In this document: positions 28,441-36,578 of the stretch, in pieces
How the letters are laid out: every line of letters starts with the position of its first letter
Position numbering within the stretch: the first letter of the stretch is position 1
Made by a program: the position numbers and the translations under genes
The notes under the pieces: model-generated
Told to the model about the DNA's origin: nothing
Database searches by the model: none
Seen by the model: only the letters and a program-made list of their open reading frames with translations
Assembly (NCBI RefSeq): GCF_003846185.1
Contig: NZ_ML123034.1
Location: 6,483,726 to 6,547,725, forward strand
Source: Streptomyces sp. ADI96-02
Lineage (GTDB): Bacteria; Actinomycetota; Actinomycetes; Streptomycetales; Streptomycetaceae
DNA: 64,000 nucleotides
Direction of reading: 5' to 3'

Positions 28441-29013
28441 TCAGCGCTGGAGGGCTTCCAGGGTGGCGTCGAGTCCGGCGCCGGAGCGCGGCGCGCGGTT
28501 GTGCGGCAGCTTGGAGAGGACGGCCGCCATGCCGCAGGTGTTCGTCACGGCGGAGAACACCAGCCCCGCGCCGACGCCGGCCGACAGCCGGCGCGCGGCC
28601 GGGAAGCGGATGCCCGCCACCAGGCCGGCCACCACGAGCGAACCGGCCGCGAGCCGCACCTGACGCTCCATCGGCCAGACGGCGCGAGCGCCCTCGGGGC
28701 GGTCCAGGCCGCGGCCGTCGCCCTCCCAGGCCGAGGTGCCGCCGGTCAGCGTCGTGGCCTGGATGTCGGCGCCCGCCAGGATCTCGCAGGCGCGCGTCGA
28801 ACGCACGCCGGAGGCGCACACCACCAGCAGGGACCCGCGCGCCGAGGCGGACTTCAGCGCCGGGAGCGCGTCGGGCAGCCTGTCGAGCGGGATGTTCAGC
28901 GCACCGGGCACATGGCCGCCCGCGTACTCGCCAGGGGCCCGCACGTCGATGACGGTGAACTCCTCCAGACGGGCTGCGGCCTGGGCGGGGGAGAGGGATG
29001 CGGGGGTGGTCAC
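28441..29013 (-). CDS. Rhodanese-domain membrane protein (YgaP-like)
   Basis: Sulfurtransferase-like protein of 190 aa. Residues 10-105 form a rhodanese domain: FTVIDVRAPGEYAGGHVPGALN, catalytic loop VVCASGVRS with Cys66, and GGTSAWEGDG. The C-terminal 80 residues resemble DUF2892, with two hydrophobic helices (LAAGSLVVAGLVAGI; LSAGVGAGLVFSAVTNTCGMAAVL), as in Escherichia coli YgaP. It handles persulfide sulfur at the membrane. Divergent from the CstR-like regulator; both promoters flank the ATACCCC-GGGGTAT palindrome. Confidence 0.9.
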   Translation of the reverse strand: MTTPASLSPAQAAARLEEFTVIDVRAPGEYAGGHVPGALNIPLDRLPDALPALKSASARGSLLVVCASGVRSTRACEILAGADIQATTLTGGTSAWEGDGRGLDRPEGARAVWPMERQVRLAAGSLVVAGLVAGIRFPAARRLSAGVGAGLVFSAVTNTCGMAAVLSKLPHNRAPRSGAGLDATLEALQR

Positions 29014-29090
29014 GAGCAGGTCCTTTCGGTCGCCGGAGAGGGAGGCGGAGACTCGGTCGCCTCCTTCCCCCGTCGGGCTGACCCCCTAGA

Positions 29091-29106
29091 ATACCCCTCG
29101 GGGTAT
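29091..29106. promoter_or_regulatory. CsoR/CstR-type operator palindrome
   Basis: ATACCCC (29091-29097) and GGGGTAT (29100-29106) form a perfect 7-bp inverted repeat around TC. This is the G/C-tract with flanking AT pattern known for CsoR/CstR-family operators. It lies 14 bp before the regulator start and 78 bp before the divergent rhodanese start, so one site could control both genes. A good AGGAGG ribosome site (29108-29113) follows it directly. Confidence 0.85.
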
Positions 29107-29120
29107 CAGGAGGAGGTTCG

Positions 29121-29399
29121 GTGGAACTCGACATGACGGCCGACGAGCTCAAGGCGGTCCTCAACCGCCTCCGCCGCGCCCAGGGCCAGCTCGCCGCGGT
29201 CATCCGCATGATCGAGGAGGGCCGCGACTGCGAGGACGTCGTCACGCAGATGGCGGCCGTCTCCCGGGCGCTGGACCGGGCGGGTTTCGCGATCATCGCC
29301 ACCGGGCTCCAGCACTGCCTGGCGGACGCCGCCGCCGAGCCCGCCGACCGCGACCGGATGCGGGCCCGCCTGGAGAAGCTGTTCCTGTCGCTCGCCTGA
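29121..29399 (+). CDS. CsoR-family repressor, CstR-like (DUF156)
   Basis: All-helical DNA-binding repressor of 92 aa. Family features: LKAVLNRLRRAQGQLAAVIRMIEEGRDCEDVVTQM with Cys37, and Cys66 in GLQHCLAD. Cu(I)-sensing CsoR uses Cys-His-Cys, with His four residues before the second Cys; here that position is Gly62. The two-Cys arrangement without the His matches persulfide-sensing CstR proteins, and the adjacent divergent rhodanese gene supports this. GTG 29121 with AGGAGGAGG upstream is well placed. It likely represses both divergent genes until reactive sulfur species cross-link Cys37 and Cys66. Confidence 0.9.
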   Translation: MELDMTADELKAVLNRLRRAQGQLAAVIRMIEEGRDCEDVVTQMAAVSRALDRAGFAIIATGLQHCLADAAAEPADRDRMRARLEKLFLSLA

Positions 29400-29427
29400 C
29401 CGCCTGGACAGCCCTTAGCCTGCGGGC

Positions 29428-30165
29428 ATGACGCAGCAGCGACTCGAACCCATGCCCGCCGACTGGAGCCGCGCCCTCGCCGTGGTCGCCCACCCCGACG
29501 ATCTGGAATACGGTGCGGCGGCAGCCGTGGCCGAGTGGACCGACGGAGGCCGCGAGGTCGTCTACCTCCTCGCCAGCCGGGGAGAGGCCGGAATCGACAC
29601 CCTGCCGCCCGAGGAGTGCGCACCGGTACGTGAGCGCGAGCAGCGGGCGAGCGCCGCCGTCGTGGGCGTGCGCGCGGTGGAGTTCCTGGACCACCGGGAC
29701 GGGGTGATCGAGTACGGCGCCGCTCTGCGCCGCGACATCGCCGCCGCCGTACGCCGTCACCGGCCCGAACTGGTGATCACCCTCAACCACCGCGACACCT
29801 GGGGCGGCGGGCGCGCCTGGAACACGCCCGACCACCGGGCGGTGGGCCGCGCCACCCTGGACGCGGTGGCCGACGCGGGCAACCGGTGGATCTTCCCGGA
29901 ACTCCGCGAACAGGGCCTCGAACCGTGGAACGGGGTGCGCTGGACAGCCGTGGCCGGCAGCGACCGCCCCACCCACGCGGTCGACGCGGCGGCGGGGTTC
30001 GAGCGCGCGGTCCGTTCGCTGCTGGAACACCGCAGCTACATCGAGGTGCTGACCGACCAGGAGCCGGAGGCGTACTGCCGGACCTTCCTCACGAACGCGG
30101 TCGACGCCGCCGCCGAGCGCTTCGACGGCCGCCCCGCCGTCGCCTTCGAGCTCTTCGCGCACTGA
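29428..30165 (+). CDS. PIG-L (LmbE-like) family N-deacetylase
   Basis: Zinc-dependent deacetylase of 245 aa. It has the metal-binding AHPDDLEYG near residue 22, the REREQRASAAVVGV helix, VEFLDHRDG, ELVITLNHRDTWGG and PDHRAVGRATLDA with the third metal His. Members remove acetyl groups from GlcNAc-type substrates, as MshB and Mca do in mycothiol metabolism. The exact substrate is not clear, and the protein is shorter than MshB. It starts 28 bp after the CstR-like gene and could be co-transcribed with it, which would link it to thiol or sulfur stress. Confidence 0.83.
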   Translation: MTQQRLEPMPADWSRALAVVAHPDDLEYGAAAAVAEWTDGGREVVYLLASRGEAGIDTLPPEECAPVREREQRASAAVVGVRAVEFLDHRDGVIEYGAALRRDIAAAVRRHRPELVITLNHRDTWGGGRAWNTPDHRAVGRATLDAVADAGNRWIFPELREQGLEPWNGVRWTAVAGSDRPTHAVDAAAGFERAVRSLLEHRSYIEVLTDQEPEAYCRTFLTNAVDAAAERFDGRPAVAFELFAH

Positions 30166-30247
30166 GCGCGTACGACGTTCCGCGGAACCGAGCAGGATGC
30201 TCCGCCGATCGGGCAGGGGGAGAGCAGGGGAGAGAGATGGGGGAGAC

Positions 30248-30847
30248 GTGAGGGAACACGACCGGGGCGATCCGGAACTCGACGCCGTCCTCACCGGGGT
30301 CGGCCCCCGGCTGCGCCGTCTGCGCAAGGATCGCGGGGTCACGCTCTCCGCTCTGTCCGCGGCCACCGGAATCTCCGTCTCCACACTCTCCCGGCTGGAG
30401 TCCGGCGGCCGTCGGCCGAGTCTGGAACTGCTCCTCCCGATCGCCCGCGCCCACGAGGTCCCGCTCGACGACCTCGTGGGCGCGCCGCCCGTCGGCGACC
30501 CCCGGGTCCGGGCCGAGCCGATCGTGCGCAACGGCCGCACCATGCTCCCGCTGACCGCGCGGCCCGGCGGGCTCCAGGCGTACAAGCTGGTGATCGAGGC
30601 CGACGCCCACGACACGCCGGAGCAGCGGACCCACGAGGGCTACGAGTGGCTGTACGTGCTCTCCGGGCGGCTGCGCCTGCTGCTGGCCGAGCACGACCTG
30701 GTGCTGGAGCCGGGCGAGGCCGCCGAGTTCGACACGCGGCTGCCGCACTGGTTCGGTCCGGCGGGCGGGAGGCCGGTGGAATTCCTCAGCCTCTTCGGGC
30801 CGCAGGGCGAGCGGATGCACGTACGGGCCAAGCCGAAACGCGGCTGA
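30248..30847 (+). CDS. XRE-family regulator with C-terminal cupin
   Basis: Transcription regulator of 199 aa. The HTH_3 domain (about 20-75) reads LRRLRKDRGVTLSALSAATGISVSTLSRLESGGRRPSLE. The cupin domain (about 105-190) includes RTHEGYEWLYVLSGRLRLLLAEHDLVLEPGEAAEFDTRLPHWF. Proteins of this design sense small ligands and often control nearby catabolic or transport genes. GTG 30248 follows GGGGGAG; a longer frame from 30197 is possible but poorer. The neighbouring oxidoreductase/acyl-CoA dehydrogenase operon downstream is a candidate target. Confidence 0.87.
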   Translation: MREHDRGDPELDAVLTGVGPRLRRLRKDRGVTLSALSAATGISVSTLSRLESGGRRPSLELLLPIARAHEVPLDDLVGAPPVGDPRVRAEPIVRNGRTMLPLTARPGGLQAYKLVIEADAHDTPEQRTHEGYEWLYVLSGRLRLLLAEHDLVLEPGEAAEFDTRLPHWFGPAGGRPVEFLSLFGPQGERMHVRAKPKRG

Positions 30848-30890
30848 GCCCCTGCCGCGCGGGCCGCTCCGAGGTGGTTCCCAGAAAGGC

Positions 30891-30902
30891 AAGCGACCGC
30901 TT
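30891..30902. promoter_or_regulatory. Palindromic operator candidate AAGCG-AC-CGCTT
   Basis: The perfect inverted repeat AAGCGACCGCTT lies 49 bp before the oxidoreductase start, followed by TAGTATGC that could be part of a -10 region. Short AGCG..CGCT palindromes of this sort are typical TetR-family operators at acyl-CoA dehydrogenase operons in actinobacteria. The regulator gene is not in the immediate vicinity. Confidence 0.5.
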
Positions 30903-30951
30903 AGTATGCGCCGGAGCAGTGGTAATGCCGACAGTGTCGTGGAGGCCCCTC

Positions 30952-31920
30952 ATGCAGGCATGGCGAGTGCACCGTAACGGCGAGCCGGGCGAGGTGATGC
31001 GGCTGGAGGAGGCGGACCGGCCGGTCCCCGGCGAGGGGCAGGTGGCCCTCCGGGTCCGGGCGGCCAACGTCAACTTCCCCGACGCCCTGCTCTGCCGCGG
31101 CCAGTACCAGATCCGGCCGCCGCTGCCGTTCACCCCCGGGGTCGAGGTGTGCGGCACGACCGACGACGGCCGGCGGGTCCTCGCCACCCCGTCCCTTCCG
31201 TACGGCGGCTTCGCCGAGTACGTGGTCGCCGACCGGGCGGCCCTGCTTCCCGCGCCCGACTCCCTCGACGACGCGGAGGCGGCGGCCCTGCACATCGGCT
31301 ACCAGACCGGATGGTTCGGCCTGCACCGCCGGGCCCGCCTCCAGCCGGGCGAGACCCTCCTCGTCCACGCGGCGGCGGGCGGTGTCGGCAGCGCCGCCGT
31401 CCAGCTCGGCAAGGCGGCCGGCGCAGTCGTGATCGGCGTCGTCGGCGGCCCGGAGAAGGCGGCCGTCGCCCGGCGGCTCGGTTGCGACCTCGTCGTCGAC
31501 CGGCGCGAGGAGGACATCGTCGCGGCGGTCAAGGAGGCGACCGGCGGGCGGGGCGCCGACGTCGTCTACGACCCGGTCGGCGGCGACGCGTACGCCAAGT
31601 CCGTGAAGTGCGTCGCCTTCGAGGGGCGCATCGTCGTCGTCGGCTTCGCCAGCGGCTCCATCCCCGCACCGGCCCTCAGCCACGCCCTGGTGAAGAACTA
31701 CTCCGTGGTGGGACTGCACTGGGGCCTCTACGCCGCCAAGGACCCGGCCGCCGTCCGCGCCTGCCACGGCGAACTGACCGAGCTCGCCGCCCGAGGCATC
31801 GTCAAACCCCTGGTCAGTGAGCGTGTCGAGATGGCCGGGGCGGCTCAGGCGGTCCAGCGCGTCGCCGACGGCGCCAGCACCGGCCGCATCGTCGTCCTGC
31901 CCACCGGAGGCGCCCGGTGA
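30952..31920 (+). CDS. Quinone oxidoreductase-like MDR-family NADPH dehydrogenase
   Basis: Medium-chain reductase of 322 aa without structural zinc. ATG 30952 follows GGAGG by 6 bp. N-terminal GroES-like part (MQAWRVHRNGEPGEVMRLEE, VRAANVNFPDALLCRGQYQ, FTPGVEVCG); Rossmann domain with the NADP(H)-binding LLVHAAAGGVGSAAVQLGKA and GADVVYDPVGGD; C-terminal STGRIVVLP. This is the NADPH:quinone/enoyl reductase subgroup. It is the first gene of an operon with two acyl-CoA dehydrogenases; the next gene starts inside its stop codon. A role in breaking down a branched or cyclic acyl-CoA is inferred. Confidence 0.88.
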   Translation: MQAWRVHRNGEPGEVMRLEEADRPVPGEGQVALRVRAANVNFPDALLCRGQYQIRPPLPFTPGVEVCGTTDDGRRVLATPSLPYGGFAEYVVADRAALLPAPDSLDDAEAAALHIGYQTGWFGLHRRARLQPGETLLVHAAAGGVGSAAVQLGKAAGAVVIGVVGGPEKAAVARRLGCDLVVDRREEDIVAAVKEATGGRGADVVYDPVGGDAYAKSVKCVAFEGRIVVVGFASGSIPAPALSHALVKNYSVVGLHWGLYAAKDPAAVRACHGELTELAARGIVKPLVSERVEMAGAAQAVQRVADGASTGRIVVLPTGGAR

Positions 31921-33107
31921 CCACCGTCGACGCCGCGGAAGTCCGCCGCCTCACCCGCGACCTGCTCGCGGCCCACCCGCCCGCCACCACCGGGCGCACC
32001 GACTTCCTGCGGGCCCGCTTCGACGCCGGCCTCGCCTGGGTCCACTACCCGGTCGGCCTCGGCGGGCTCGACGCGCCCCGTTCCCTCCAGCAGACCGTCG
32101 ACGCCGAACTCGCCGCCGCCGAGGCTCCGGACAACGACCCCCGCCGCATCGGCATCGGCCTCGGCATGGCCGCGCCCACCCTCCTCGGCTTCGGCACCGA
32201 CGAGCAGAAGCGGCGCTTCCTGCGCCCGCTGTGGGTCGGCGAGGAGATCTGGTGCCAGCTGTTCAGCGAACCCGGAGCCGGCTCCGACCTCGCGGCCCTC
32301 GCCACCCGGGCCGTCCGCGACGAGAACGGCGACTGGATCGTCGACGGCCAGAAGGTCTGGACCTCCAGCGCCCATCTCGCCCGCTGGGCGATCCTCATCG
32401 CCCGCACCGACCCCGACCAGCCCAAGCACCGCGGCATCAGCTACTTCGTCTGCGACATGACCGACCCCGGCGTCGACGTCCGCCCGCTGCGCCAGATCAC
32501 CGGCGAGGCCGAGTTCAACGAGGTCTTCCTCACCGGTGTTCGCATCCCCGACAGCCGGCGGCTCGGCCCGGTCGGCGAGGGCTGGAAGGTCGCCCGGACC
32601 ACCCTCATGAACGAACGCGTCTCCATCGGCGGCTCCCGGCTCCCGCGCGAGGGCGGCATGATCGGCCCCGTCTCGCGGACCTGGCGCGAACGCCCGGAGC
32701 TGCGCACCCACGACACCCACCAGCGCCTGCTCACGCTCTGGGTGGAGGCCGAGGTCGCCCGGCTCGCCGGCGAACGGCTGCGCCAGCGACTGGTCGCCGG
32801 ACAGCCCGGCCCCGAGGGCTCGGGCATGAAGCTCGCCTTCGCCCGCCTCAACCAGGAGATCAGCGGCCTGGAAGTCGAACTCCTCGGCGACGAGGGCCTG
32901 TTGTACGGCGACTGGACCATGAGCCGCCCCGAACTCGTCGACTTCACCGGACGGGACGCCGGCTACCGCTACCTGCGCTCCAAGGGCAACTCCATCGAGG
33001 GCGGCACCAGCGAGGTCCTGCTCAACATCATCGCCGAACGCGTCCTCGGCCTCCCCGCCGAACCCCGCAACGACAAGGACGTCCCCTGGAAGGACCTGAG
33101 CCGATGA
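31917..33107 (+). CDS. Acyl-CoA dehydrogenase (FadE-like), subunit 1
   Basis: FAD-dependent acyl-CoA dehydrogenase of 396 aa. Motifs: WCQLFSEPGAGSDLAAL (FAD/substrate region), IVDGQKVWTSSAH, FNEVFLTGVRIPDSRRLG, and the C-terminal GNSIEGGTSEVLLNIIAERVLGLP. The GTG start (31917) overlaps the previous stop by 4 bp. It is followed, again with a 4-bp overlap, by a second, diverged dehydrogenase. In actinobacteria such tandem FadE pairs commonly form heterotetramers acting on steroid or other bulky acyl-CoAs. Substrate unknown. Confidence 0.9.
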   Translation: MTTVDAAEVRRLTRDLLAAHPPATTGRTDFLRARFDAGLAWVHYPVGLGGLDAPRSLQQTVDAELAAAEAPDNDPRRIGIGLGMAAPTLLGFGTDEQKRRFLRPLWVGEEIWCQLFSEPGAGSDLAALATRAVRDENGDWIVDGQKVWTSSAHLARWAILIARTDPDQPKHRGISYFVCDMTDPGVDVRPLRQITGEAEFNEVFLTGVRIPDSRRLGPVGEGWKVARTTLMNERVSIGGSRLPREGGMIGPVSRTWRERPELRTHDTHQRLLTLWVEAEVARLAGERLRQRLVAGQPGPEGSGMKLAFARLNQEISGLEVELLGDEGLLYGDWTMSRPELVDFTGRDAGYRYLRSKGNSIEGGTSEVLLNIIAERVLGLPAEPRNDKDVPWKDLSR

Positions 33108-34222
33108 CCGCGCCGCACCAGCCGCCCGCCACCCCCGACCTCCTCTACTCCGCCGAGGAGGAGGACCTGCGCTCCGCCGTGCGCGCCCTCCTCGCCGACC
33201 GGGCCGACGCGCCGGCGGTCATCGCCGCCACCGAGTCCGCCACGCCGTACGACCCGCGGCTGTGGGAGGCGCTGGCCGCCGGCATCGGCGCTGCCGGACT
33301 CCTCGTGCCCGAGAGGCTCGGCGGGCAGGGCGCCTCGCACCGCGAGGCCGCCGTGGTCCTGGAGGAGCTGGGGCGCAGCGTGGCGCCCGCGCCGTATCTG
33401 ACCAGTTCCGTCGTGGCGACCGAGACGCTGCTCGCGCTGAGCGGTGAGTCCCGTCATGCCGCGGACCTTCTGCGCGAGCTGGCCGCCGGCCGCCGAACCG
33501 CCGTGCTCGCCGTGCCGTTCGGCACGCCGCCCTCCGGCGCGGACGCGGCCACCGCCTCGCTCGACGGCACGGTGCGGGGCGTCGCGGACGCGGCCGTCGC
33601 CGACGTGCTGCTGGTGCCGGCGGCCGACGGCCTGTACGCGGTCGTGGCGGACGCTCCCGGCGTCACCGTCGAGCCCCTCGTCCCGCTCGACCTGACCCGC
33701 CCGCTCGCCACGCTCACCTTCGCCGGTGCGGTGGCCACACCGCTGGCCGGTCCGGACGCGGGCGCCGCCGCGGTACGCCGCGGACTCCTCGCCGGGGCCG
33801 GACTGCTCGCCTCGGAACAGCTCGGCCTCGCCGAGTGGTGCCTGGCCGAGACCGTCCGCCACACCCGCGAACGCCGCCAGTTCAACCGGCCCGTCGGCTC
33901 GTTCCAGGCGCTCAAGCACCGGATGGCGCACCTGTGGCTGGAAGTCGTCTCGGCCCGGGCCGCCGCCCGCAACGCCGCCGACGCGCTCGCCACCGGCAGC
34001 CCCGACGCGCCGCTCGCGGTCGCCGTGGCCCAGGCGTACTGCGCGGGCGTCGCGGTCCACGCGGCGGAGGAGTGCGTGCAGTTGCACGGAGGCATCGGGA
34101 TGACCTGGGAGCACCCGGCGCACCTCTACCTCAAGCGCGCCAAGGCGGACTCGATCGCGTACGGCAGCGCGGGCCGGCACCGCGACACCGTCGCGGGACT
34201 GGTGGAGCTGCCGGCTCCCTAG
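33104..34222 (+). CDS. Acyl-CoA dehydrogenase (FadE-like), subunit 2
   Basis: Acyl-CoA dehydrogenase of 372 aa, clearly diverged from its neighbour. The N-terminal helical domain begins LYSAEEEDLRSAVRALLADR and contains GIGAAGLLVPERLGGQGAS. The central beta-domain is Ala/Val-rich and lacks the usual EPGAGSD-type segment. The C-terminal domain is well kept: RRQFNRPVGSFQALKHRMA and CVQLHGGIGMTWEHPAHL (FAD-binding). Loss of motifs in one subunit is expected for heteromeric FadE pairs, where the active site is shared. ATG 33104 overlaps the stop of subunit 1. Confidence 0.88.
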   Translation: MTAPHQPPATPDLLYSAEEEDLRSAVRALLADRADAPAVIAATESATPYDPRLWEALAAGIGAAGLLVPERLGGQGASHREAAVVLEELGRSVAPAPYLTSSVVATETLLALSGESRHAADLLRELAAGRRTAVLAVPFGTPPSGADAATASLDGTVRGVADAAVADVLLVPAADGLYAVVADAPGVTVEPLVPLDLTRPLATLTFAGAVATPLAGPDAGAAAVRRGLLAGAGLLASEQLGLAEWCLAETVRHTRERRQFNRPVGSFQALKHRMAHLWLEVVSARAAARNAADALATGSPDAPLAVAVAQAYCAGVAVHAAEECVQLHGGIGMTWEHPAHLYLKRAKADSIAYGSAGRHRDTVAGLVELPAP

Positions 34223-34237
34223 GGTGGCCCGCGACGG

Positions 34238-34275
34238 GGCGTCGTCCGCGTACGGGGGCGTACGCGGACGACGCC
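34238..34275. terminator. 17-bp hairpin between convergent genes
   Basis: The arms 34238-34254 and 34259-34275 are perfect reverse complements (GGCGTCGTCCGCGTACG and its partner) with a GGGG loop. The element lies 16 bp after the acyl-CoA dehydrogenase stop and 29 bp before the stop of the convergent cyclotransferase gene. A bidirectional terminator is the simplest reading. Confidence 0.8.
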
Positions 34276-34303
34276 GACCCCGACGCCGCGCGGTGCGGCG
34301 GCG

Positions 34304-35038
34304 TCAGGGCGGGGAGTCGAGTCCTTCGAGGCGCGCCCAGCGTGGTGGCGGGGCCGGTCGCTGCTCGACCTCGTACAAGGACCGCCAGTGCTTTCCCGTG
34401 AGCAGGAAGCGGTCGGTTCCCGGCAGGGCCGCGATGCCGTTCATGACATGTGCGGTGACCGGCAGTTCGTCACGGCGCATGTCCGAGGCGTCCACCCAAC
34501 TGCACACCCGCCCGTCCGCCAGGTCGATGCCCAGGACGTACGGGGTGCCGTGGACGACGGCCCAGAGCACGCCGTCGGCCCAGGTCAGGTCGTTGAGGGC
34601 GGAGGCGGGCCGGTCGCCGATACGGACGGCCACCGCGCGGTGGCTCCGCAGGCTCCCCGGATCGCGCACCATCAGCCGGTCGGAGCCGTCGCTGGTGACC
34701 ACATCGGTTCCGGTGAAGCACATCCCCCACCCCTCGGCGTCGTAGGGAACCCGCTCGCACGTCATGTCGCGCACGCGCCAGCGCAGCGCGATCCCTTCTC
34801 GCCAGGTCAGTTGCCACAGGACGTCTCCGACCCGGCAGATCCCCTCCGCGAAGAGATCGTCGGGAAGCCGCCTGCTCCACCGCACGGTTCCGTCGGCCGC
34901 GTCGAGCCGGCGAAGCGTGGAGCGACCGTAGCGGCCGGTGCTCTCCCAGATCGTTCCACGGTCGATCTCTATGCCCTGGACGAACGGCTGTCCCCGGTGG
35001 GGGAGCCGGTGCAGGGTCCGGAAGCTGCGAAATCTCAA
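34304..35038 (-). CDS. Plant-type glutaminyl-peptide cyclotransferase-like protein
   Basis: Beta-propeller protein of 244 aa resembling papaya-type glutaminyl cyclases, which convert N-terminal Gln to pyroglutamate. Family blocks are in order: FVQGIEIDRGTIWESTGRYG, STLRRLD, FAEGICRVGDVLWQLTWREG, EGWGMCFTGTDVVTSDGSD, LNDLTWADGVLWAVVHGT, VMNGIAAL and FLLTGKHWRSLYEVE. The TTG start at 35038 is backed by AGAGGAGGGG 6 bp upstream. No signal peptide is visible, whereas many bacterial relatives are exported, so a cytosolic role is likely. It is divergent from an ATP-grasp ligase. Confidence 0.82.
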   Translation of the reverse strand: MRFRSFRTLHRLPHRGQPFVQGIEIDRGTIWESTGRYGRSTLRRLDAADGTVRWSRRLPDDLFAEGICRVGDVLWQLTWREGIALRWRVRDMTCERVPYDAEGWGMCFTGTDVVTSDGSDRLMVRDPGSLRSHRAVAVRIGDRPASALNDLTWADGVLWAVVHGTPYVLGIDLADGRVCSWVDASDMRRDELPVTAHVMNGIAALPGTDRFLLTGKHWRSLYEVEQRPAPPPRWARLEGLDSPP

Positions 35039-35245
35039 CGCCCCTCCTCTGACGGGGGATCGGCCGCACGGCGGGCTTCCCGGGAAGCGATACCCGTGTC
35101 GGGGCGTGCGGCAACCCGAAGAGCGCGTCGCCTCGTGGCCGGGCCGGGTCGTCCGCCGCCCGACTGTGAATACCCTGCGTCACCATGGGTAGCGTTCGGC
35201 CGTCGGCCGGGAGCCCTCGTCTCCCCGCCCCGACCAGGAGGAGCC

Positions 35246-36466
35246 ATGAAGCGCGATCGCCGGCACGTCGTGATCGTCGACCGTTCGGACTACGGGAAAT
35301 ACCGGCACCAGGACGGACGGCCGTTCCTCGACCCCGAGCGGTACCGGGTCACCCTGCTGACCCGTCCCGGACGCGGGCGCGATGTGCGTCCCGAGGACGC
35401 GGTCACGGTCGTGCACACCGACACCTACAGCGAGCGGGAGGTTCTGAGCACCGTGCCCGCTCTGGCGGCCGGTGCGCCGGTGGACGCGGTGGTCTCGCTC
35501 TCGGAATGGACGCTGCTCCCCGCCGCCCGGCTGCGTGAGGCTCTGGGGGTGTCCGGACCGGGATGGAGCCGGATGGAGCCCCTTCGGGACAAGGTGCGGA
35601 TGAAGGAGTACTTCGCCGCTCGCGGGGTGCGCACGCCGGAGTTCACGGCGATCGGGCGACCCGGAGACGCGGCAGGACTGCTGGAACGTCACGGCGCGGT
35701 CGTTCTGAAACCGGTGGACTCCATGGGCTCCGCCGGTGTGCACCTCGTGGGGAGCCGGTCGGAACTCCGGCGGCTCGACCGCGAAGGGCTGAGTGCCGGG
35801 AGCCGTTACGAGGCGGAGGAGTTCATCGACGGCCGCCTGTTCCACATCGACTCGGTGGTGGACCGGGGCAGCGCCCTCGTGGCCACGGCCTCCACGATGC
35901 TCGATCCCGACACGGTCTTCCCGGCCGGGGGAGTCTGCCGCTCCGTGCTGCTCGACGACGGGCCGGAGCGCGACACCGTGCTGGCCTTCAACGATCAGGT
36001 GCTCGGCGCGATCCCGTGGTTCTCCGGCGTGACCCACCTCCAGCTCTTCCTGGACCGGGCCGGTCAGCCGGTGTTCTGCGAGATCGGCGGTCGACCGGGC
36101 GGCGGCGGCATCGCGCCCGCCTTCCGGCACCGGTTCGGCGTGAGCCTGGTGCAGGCCGCTCTGCTGCCCCAAGTCGGCGAACCCTTCCCGGAGTTCCAGG
36201 AGGCACGCCCGCCCGCGGAGCGCTCCAGCGGCCACGCCGTCGTCTACCCGCGCGAGCTGGGCGCCCTGGTGGCGTACGACCGGGTGCCGCAGGAGGAGTG
36301 GATCGTGCAGTTCAGCCCGCTCTACCGGCCCGGGCAGCAGATCGTCCCGGCGACCAGCTGGGGTCAGGGAATAGCGATGATCACGGTGTGCGGTCCAAGT
36401 GCGCGTGCCGTCGCGGAACGCCTGGACCGGGCACACCGGACCCTGCGGGTGACCGTACGGCCCTGA
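35246..36466 (+). CDS. ATP-grasp superfamily carboxylate-amine ligase
   Basis: Soluble protein of 406 aa. ATG 35246 has a strong CCAGGAGGAG site. The N-terminal pre-grasp domain is short (MKRDRRHVVIVDRSDYGKYR). The ATP-grasp core spans about 115-310: KVRMKEYFAARGVRTPEF, GAVVLKPVDSMGSAGVHLV (nucleotide-binding Lys), YEAEEFIDGRLFHIDSVV, and FCEIGGRPGGGG with the metal-binding Glu. Such enzymes join a carboxylate to an amine through an acylphosphate, as in BtrJ-, carnosine- or dipeptide-type ligases. Substrates are unknown. The divergent glutaminyl cyclase may act on a related peptide. Confidence 0.82.
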   Translation: MKRDRRHVVIVDRSDYGKYRHQDGRPFLDPERYRVTLLTRPGRGRDVRPEDAVTVVHTDTYSEREVLSTVPALAAGAPVDAVVSLSEWTLLPAARLREALGVSGPGWSRMEPLRDKVRMKEYFAARGVRTPEFTAIGRPGDAAGLLERHGAVVLKPVDSMGSAGVHLVGSRSELRRLDREGLSAGSRYEAEEFIDGRLFHIDSVVDRGSALVATASTMLDPDTVFPAGGVCRSVLLDDGPERDTVLAFNDQVLGAIPWFSGVTHLQLFLDRAGQPVFCEIGGRPGGGGIAPAFRHRFGVSLVQAALLPQVGEPFPEFQEARPPAERSSGHAVVYPRELGALVAYDRVPQEEWIVQFSPLYRPGQQIVPATSWGQGIAMITVCGPSARAVAERLDRAHRTLRVTVRP

Positions 36467-36578
36467 GCCGCGCGGCGGGGCACGCGGCGGCGGGACACCG
36501 TGCCTCCCCGCCCCGCGCGCGGGTGAACCGGCTGTATCGGGGCCCGAGGCCCGCGGCCCGGTGTGCGAGCATGCACCG

